The position numbers and the translations under genes are program-made. Of a stretch of 64,000 bases of DNA, positions 60,082 to 64,000 are shown piece by piece. The stretch comes from FACHB-T130 sp042747725 (GTDB taxonomy: Bacteria > Cyanobacteriota > Cyanobacteriia > Cyanobacteriales > FACHB-T130). The notes below the pieces were generated by a model. It was not told the DNA's origin. It ran no database searches and saw only the letters and a list, made by a program, of their open reading frames with translations. The DNA lies in NCBI RefSeq assembly GCF_042747725.1, contig NZ_JBHZGO010000023.1:62001-126000 (forward strand), given 5' to 3'. Numbering within the stretch: position 1 is the first letter of the stretch; every line of letters begins with the position of its first letter.

Positions 60082-60195
60082 TTAACCTTGGCGTTGCTTG
60101 TGTTTTGGGTTAGAACAAATCACCATGACTCGACCGCGCCGCCGAATGACGCGGCATTTTTCACAAATTTTTCGGACTGATGCTCGAACTTTCAT
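60082..60195 (-). CDS. rpmJ: 50S ribosomal protein L36
   Basis: A 37-residue protein, MKVRASVRKICEKCRVIRRR then GRVMVICSNPKHKQRQG. The zinc-binding pattern is complete: Cys11, Cys14, Cys27 and His32. It is too short for most gene lists but sits in its usual place between infA and rpsM. The ATG is at 60195 and the TAA at 60082-60084. Confidence 0.96.
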   Translation of the reverse strand: MKVRASVRKICEKCRVIRRRGRVMVICSNPKHKQRQG

Positions 60196-60322
60196 GCCTA
60201 TTTTGGCTACATTGCAAGCTCTACATTATATCACTTTTTAAGTGGATTTTAAAGTTCATCTGCTTGACGAATTTTTTAATAAGACAAGCTTTTTAAGAGG
60301 AGCGAATCGCTTTTTTTCGCCA

Positions 60323-60550
60323 CTACTTTTTGTTACGCAGCCGATAAGTAATTCTGCCTTTGGTTAGGTCGTATGGGGTGAGTTCCACTTTGACGCGATC
60401 GCCCGGTAGAATCTTGATGTAATTCCGGCGGATTTTCCCGGAAATATGGGCTAATACATTAAACCCATTGTCTAAATCGACCCGAAACATTGCATTAGGC
60501 AGGGATTCTGTTACCGTGCCTTCCATTTCAATTAAATCTTGTTTAGCCAA
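60323..60550 (-). CDS. infA: Translation initiation factor IF-1
   Basis: A 75-residue OB-fold protein: MAKQDLIEMEGTVTESLPNA, MFRVDLDNGFNVLAHISGKI and the basic RVKVELTPYDLTKGRITYRL. It occupies the ribosomal A site in initiation. The usual cyanobacterial order adk-infA-rpmJ is kept. The gap to adk has an inverted repeat. Confidence 0.96.
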   Translation of the reverse strand: MAKQDLIEMEGTVTESLPNAMFRVDLDNGFNVLAHISGKIRRNYIKILPGDRVKVELTPYDLTKGRITYRLRNKK

Positions 60551-60660
60551 GTTATCCTTTTCCTCAATTCTTCAGCTTGCCTATTGTCATTCACGGATCA
60601 TGCCCCTGACTGACAGTCAAGGTCTTATTAACATATTTTATCAAAAATTCACTTCATCCG

Positions 60661-60721
60661 GTTTGGGGTCAGTCCCAGCCGCCAGCCTGGGAAGTGGATT
60701 GGCAACGAACTGACCCCAAAC
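60661..60721. repeat. Inverted repeat between adk and infA
   Basis: GTTTGGGGTCAGT (60661-60673) and ACTGACCCCAAAC (60709-60721) are exact complements, with an inner CCCAG/CTGGG stem. It could attenuate transcription between adk and infA. Confidence 0.6.
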
Positions 60722-60746
60722 ATCTGGGCGATCGCACCCGCTCCTG

Positions 60747-61313
60747 TCAAGAATGAACAACTTGTTTGAGTGCGGAAGTAACTTCTTCTAGGGAGCGATC
60801 GCCATCAACTGAAACCAACTGTTGGCGTTGCTCGTAGAAATCAATTAACGGAGCCGTTTGGTTGCGATAAACTTCCAAACGACGACGAATGACTTCTTCC
60901 GTATCATCCGTTCGTCCGTCCTTGCGCCCTCGTTCCAGCATCCGCTCCACCAACACTTCGTCCGGAACTTCCAGGTTGAGAACGCTATCGGAGACTTGGT
61001 CTAATTCCTGCAACAATTCATCCAGGAACGTCGCCTGAGAGACGGTACGCGGGAAACCATCTAGAATCCAACCGGGTTGGGCATCCGTTTGGCTAAGGCG
61101 ATCGCGCACCAGATCCAATATCAAAGCATCGGGAACCAACTCACCCCGATCCATATAAGACTTAGCCTTCAAACCAAGTTCGGTTCCGGCAGCCTTGGCA
61201 TTTCGCAAGATGTCACCCGTGGAAATGTGAGGAATTTCCAGCTCTTGAGCGAGGATATGTGCCTGAGTTCCCTTCCCCGCCCCTGGCGGCCCCAAAAAAA
61301 TCAATCGCGTCAC
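60747..61313 (-). CDS. adk: Adenylate kinase (short LID form)
   Basis: A 188-residue enzyme catalysing 2 ADP to ATP plus AMP. The P-loop is FLGPPGAGKGTQ (about 6-17), with HISTGDILRNAKAAG and the AMP-binding QPGWILDGFPRTVSQA. The LID region (RGRKDGRTDDTEEVIRRRL) is short and lacks the zinc-type cysteines, as in the short form. Translation begins with a GTG (61313) that shares its G with the secY TAG (TAGTG), so the two genes are coupled. Confidence 0.96.
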   Translation of the reverse strand: MTRLIFLGPPGAGKGTQAHILAQELEIPHISTGDILRNAKAAGTELGLKAKSYMDRGELVPDALILDLVRDRLSQTDAQPGWILDGFPRTVSQATFLDELLQELDQVSDSVLNLEVPDEVLVERMLERGRKDGRTDDTEEVIRRRLEVYRNQTAPLIDFYEQRQQLVSVDGDRSLEEVTSALKQVVHS

Positions 61314-62653
61314 TACTGCTTCACCATTCCTTCATAGCGCTGGGAAATGACATACGTTTGGATTTGCTTGGCTGTATCAATTGCCACGCCCACCAGAATC
61401 AGCAAAGAAGTAGCTCCCAGCCCTTGAAAAGTCGTAATGCCAGTGGCTCTTTCCACAATTGTTGGCACGATTGCCACTAATCCCAAAAAGATAGCGCCTA
61501 AGAAAGTTAGCCGATTCAAAACCCCTTCCACATAATCGCTAGTAGCCCGACCCGGACGAATGCCAGGGATGCTGGCTCCCATCTTTTTCAGGTTCTGTGA
61601 CAAATCCACGGGATTGACAATCAAAGATGCGTAAAAGTAGCTGAAAAACAGAATCAAGATCAGATAAACGACCTCATAAACTCCGGGCGTCTGACTATTG
61701 GGATTTAGAGCATTCGCAACTTGATTCAGAACTTGATGGAGTTGCACCAAAAACGGGTTGTTGCCAGGATTTTGAGTAATCTGAGCTAGGAAACCTGGGA
61801 AAATCAAGACGGAAGACGCAAAAATGATCGGCATAACGCCACCCTGGTTCAGCCGCAAGGGCAGGTAGCTCGTCCTTTCCCGGTAGAGTCGTTTACCCAC
61901 CTGTCGGCGTGCCGAAATAATCGGAATCCGCCTGGTTCCCTCCTGCACAAAAACAATTCCCAGGATCATGACTAGGAAAACTAATAGCAGAATGATCACC
62001 GGTCCCACATTGCGATTGTCAACCTGGGCGTAATTAATGGTTTGCCCAAGCGACCTGGGTAGAACTGCAACAATATTGATAAAGATCAACAAAGAAGCAC
62101 CGTTACCAACCCCCCGCTCGGTAATCAGCTCTGACACCCACATCACAAACATCGAACCAGCTGTTAGAGCGAGTGCAGTCTCCGCAATGAACAGAGGTCC
62201 TCGAACGTTCGTTGCATAGCGTTCAAGCCATACCGCAATGAAGCTAGTTTGAATCAAAGCCCCCCCCAGCGCTACATAGCGAGTAACCTGAGAGATTTTT
62301 CGCCTTCCAGCTTCTCCTTCATCCTTCTGCAATTTCTCCAAAGCAGGGATAGCGGCTGTTAGCAGTTGGATAATGATGGAGGCATTGATATAGGGCAAAA
62401 TCCCCAAAGCAAAAATCCCTAAGGCGGTAATGCCGCCCCCAGAGAAGATGTCCAGAAATCCAATTAATTGGTTATTTTGAATATCTTGAGCAAACCTAGT
62501 CCGATCAATTCCCGGTACTGGCAAAAAGATGCCAATGCGAACTAAAATTAGCAAGCCGATGGTGAGAAGCAGCCGACCTCTAAGACCGGCTGCTTGAGCC
62601 ATCTGTGCAAAGGTTTCCTGAGCAGTTGGGCTTTTGTCTCGACTAACGACCAT
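61313..62653 (-). CDS. secY: Preprotein translocase subunit SecY
   Basis: A 446-residue protein with ten predicted membrane helices, forming the SecYEG channel. Typical stretches are LLLTIGLLILVRIGIFLPVP (about 29-48), GILPYINASIIIQLLTAAIP, and the basic cytoplasmic loop GRRKISQVTRY; the C-terminal ISQRYEGMVKQ is basic. The start at the ATG at 62653 (MVVSRDKSPTAQETF) follows GAGG by 10 bases. Genes overlap adk by one base. SecG is encoded at 47955. Confidence 0.97.
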   Translation of the reverse strand: MVVSRDKSPTAQETFAQMAQAAGLRGRLLLTIGLLILVRIGIFLPVPGIDRTRFAQDIQNNQLIGFLDIFSGGGITALGIFALGILPYINASIIIQLLTAAIPALEKLQKDEGEAGRRKISQVTRYVALGGALIQTSFIAVWLERYATNVRGPLFIAETALALTAGSMFVMWVSELITERGVGNGASLLIFINIVAVLPRSLGQTINYAQVDNRNVGPVIILLLVFLVMILGIVFVQEGTRRIPIISARRQVGKRLYRERTSYLPLRLNQGGVMPIIFASSVLIFPGFLAQITQNPGNNPFLVQLHQVLNQVANALNPNSQTPGVYEVVYLILILFFSYFYASLIVNPVDLSQNLKKMGASIPGIRPGRATSDYVEGVLNRLTFLGAIFLGLVAIVPTIVERATGITTFQGLGATSLLILVGVAIDTAKQIQTYVISQRYEGMVKQ

Positions 62654-62700
62654 GAAGGGGTACCTCAACGATGAGCAAGAGACGCTGGCATACAATGTGC

Positions 62701-63165
62701 TTAACCCTTACGGGCACGGGCAGCAACGATTTCACAACTGCCACCAGCGGCTTCAATCTTGCTGCGAGCCGAGCCAGTGAAAGCAGCTGCTTTTACGTTC
62801 AGAGCCACATTCAGTTCCCCGTCACCGAGTATTTTCAGCGAACCTTGATTGGCGGTGATAATACCAGACTCCATCAATGAGTCCAGAGTCACTTCCGTGT
62901 TAGCAGGGAGTGATGCCAGCTTACTTACGTTGATCGTAGTGTACTGTTTACGATTAATGACCGTAAAGTGCTTTAACTTAGGCAGGCGTCGGTACAGTGG
63001 CATTTGTCCGCCTTCAAATCCGGGTCGTGTGCCCCGCCCCGATCTCGATTTTTGACCGCGCATACCAAAGCCACCGCTGGCACCTTGACCAGCCGCTATG
63101 CCTCGTCCAATGCGTCGGCGGCGCTTCTTTGAGCCTTTTTTAGGGACTGCATCTTCTAATCTCAT
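62701..63165 (-). CDS. rplO: 50S ribosomal protein L15
   Basis: A 154-residue protein. The glycine/arginine-rich N-terminal tail RRRRIGRGIAAGQGASGGFG and GQKSRSGRGTRPGFEGGQMP are diagnostic, followed by LKHFTVINRKQYTTINVSKL. It is preceded by rpsE across a 141-base gap that contains TAGCTATTAGCTGTTAG repeats. Confidence 0.97.
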   Translation of the reverse strand: MRLEDAVPKKGSKKRRRRIGRGIAAGQGASGGFGMRGQKSRSGRGTRPGFEGGQMPLYRRLPKLKHFTVINRKQYTTINVSKLASLPANTEVTLDSLMESGIITANQGSLKILGDGELNVALNVKAAAFTGSARSKIEAAGGSCEIVAARARKG

Positions 63166-63306
63166 TCGCTTGACCTAGAGGATTGACGACTTAATTTTTT
63201 TGAGAAAGCTTTTAGCTATTAGCTGTTAGTCTTTTGCCTTTTGTCTAAGATATTAAAGTTGCCTTTAAACTGAGAACCACTAATAGCTAATCGCTGATGG
63301 CTAAAT

Positions 63307-63831
63307 TTAGGCGTAGAGGTTTTCGATAGGAATCCCGCGTTCTTCAGCCACTTCGGAAAATGTCCGCAAGGTGGAAAGAGCGTTGACGGCGGCTCTAGCA
63401 TTGTTCAAGGGGTTATTAGAACCCAGTTGCTTTGCTAAGATGTTACGGACACCAGCTAACTCCAGCACAGTGCGTACAGCACCACCGGCAATAACACCAG
63501 TTCCTGGGGCGGCGGGTCGCATCATCACTTGGGCACCACCCCCGGCTCCGTTGACCGGATGGGGGATAGAATTTGCCTTGGTCAAGGGGATGTCAATCAA
63601 GTGCTTTTTGCCATCGGCAACGCCTTTGCGAACAGCTCCAATTACATCACTTGCTTTGCCAACACCAACGCCAACTTGACCGCGCTCATTGCCAATAACA
63701 ACGATGGCGCGGAAGCTGAGTTTTTTACCGCCTTTGACGACCTTACTAACACGACGGATCTGGATCACCCGTTCTTGAAAGGTGATTTCTTTTTCCCGAC
63801 GCGCAGAACTTTTCCGACGCTCTTTTGCCAT
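63307..63831 (-). CDS. rpsE: 30S ribosomal protein S5
   Basis: A 174-residue protein. It has the double-stranded-RNA-binding-like domain with FQERVIQIRRVSKVVKGGKK and SFRAIVVIGNERGQVGVGVG, plus the C-domain AGGAVRTVLELAGVRNILAK. The C-terminal end is EVAEERGIPIENLYA. It is followed by rplO and preceded by rplR. Confidence 0.97.
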   Translation of the reverse strand: MAKERRKSSARREKEITFQERVIQIRRVSKVVKGGKKLSFRAIVVIGNERGQVGVGVGKASDVIGAVRKGVADGKKHLIDIPLTKANSIPHPVNGAGGGAQVMMRPAAPGTGVIAGGAVRTVLELAGVRNILAKQLGSNNPLNNARAAVNALSTLRTFSEVAEERGIPIENLYA

Positions 63832-63877
63832 AGTTTTATCCTGAACCTTGAGAGTGAAAGTAAAAACTAAAAATGTA

Positions 63878-63951
63878 AAAAGGCAAAAGAAAGAGAAATC
63901 AAAGGTAGAAATATATAGATAAAAACTTCTTTCTTTTTACTTTTGCCTTTT
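63878..63951. repeat. Inverted repeat between rplR and rpsE
   Basis: AAAAGGCAAAAG (63878-63889) and CTTTTGCCTTTT (63940-63951) are exact complements in the intercistronic gap. The sequence belongs to the common TTTTGCCTTTTAC-type dispersed repeat. Confidence 0.6.
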
Positions 63952-63963
63952 GCATACTTGTCT

Positions 63964-64000
63964 TTAGAAATCCAACCCAGCTTCGCGAGCCGCGTCTGCG
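63964..64000 (-). CDS. rplR: 50S ribosomal protein L18, C-terminal end (cut by window edge)
   Basis: The last 11 codons read ADAAREAGLDF followed by TAA, the conserved end of L18, on the minus strand at the window edge. The rest of the gene is outside. This continues the ribosomal operon upstream of rpsE. Confidence 0.85.
   Translation of the reverse strand, partial: ADAAREAGLDF

Noticed and set aside
1..64000. CRISPR array, tRNA, rRNA or transposase
   Set aside because: Scanned by eye for spaced identical repeats, cloverleaf-like T-loops and transposase motifs; nothing convincing. Short dispersed repeats were not regularly spaced.

Overview
The window is a chromosomal segment of a cyanobacterium, probably a large-genome filamentous one. 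The HIP1 octamer GCGATCGC recurs in genes and gaps throughout. Several genes are typical of or restricted to cyanobacteria: a PDZ/radical-SAM protein of the TIGR03279 type, a DUF3120 membrane protein, a DUF1400 hydrolase, an LrtA-type ribosome hibernation factor and an MntCAB-type manganese transporter. Short dispersed repeats fill many gaps. No tRNA, rRNA, CRISPR array, transposase or prophage was found.

Layout. 1-9918 is housekeeping: the start of an SNF2-type helicase gene (cut by the window edge), a frameshifted GNAT pseudogene, pnp, a GT4 glycosyltransferase gene preceded by a c-di-AMP (ydaO/yuaA) riboswitch, a small conserved gene, tpiA, folP and an SPFH/stomatin gene. 10080-31706 is dominated by a Wzx/Wzy-type exopolysaccharide locus. 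It holds a Wzc-like tyrosine kinase and a Wza-like exporter on the minus strand. Opposite them is a long plus-strand run: O-antigen polymerase-like protein, phytanoyl-CoA-type dioxygenase, Wzx flippase, six glycosyltransferases, two left-handed beta-helix acyltransferases, an epimerase and a polytopic protein of unknown role. One methyltransferase interrupts the run on the minus strand. Its gap sequences and genes look more AT-rich by eye than the flanks. No initiating phosphoglycosyl transferase is present, so that step must be encoded elsewhere; uppP, which recycles the lipid carrier, lies 1.6 kb downstream.

31960-53564 is mixed core and accessory: radical-SAM protein, uppP, DUF3120, FHA-adenylate cyclase, lipB, lrtA/hpf, a manganese ABC transporter with mntC divergent from mntAB, deoC, recO, an MFS transporter, another GT4 enzyme, a matrixin-like protease, secG, gpmI, and an ABC-F ATPase, plus two orphan genes. 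54116-64000 is the end of the ribosomal spc/alpha superoperon on the minus strand, read from the right edge: rplR (cut), rpsE, rplO, secY, adk, infA, rpmJ, rpsM, rpsK, rpoA, rplQ, truA, rplM, rpsI, rpmE, prfA, closed by two tandem intrinsic terminators.

The most notable signals are the c-di-AMP riboswitch in front of a sucrose-phosphate-synthase-like glycosyltransferase, in-frame invasion of folP and recO by a dispersed repeat, HIP1-centred long perfect palindromes, and a 40-bp tandem duplication upstream of the dioxygenase gene.
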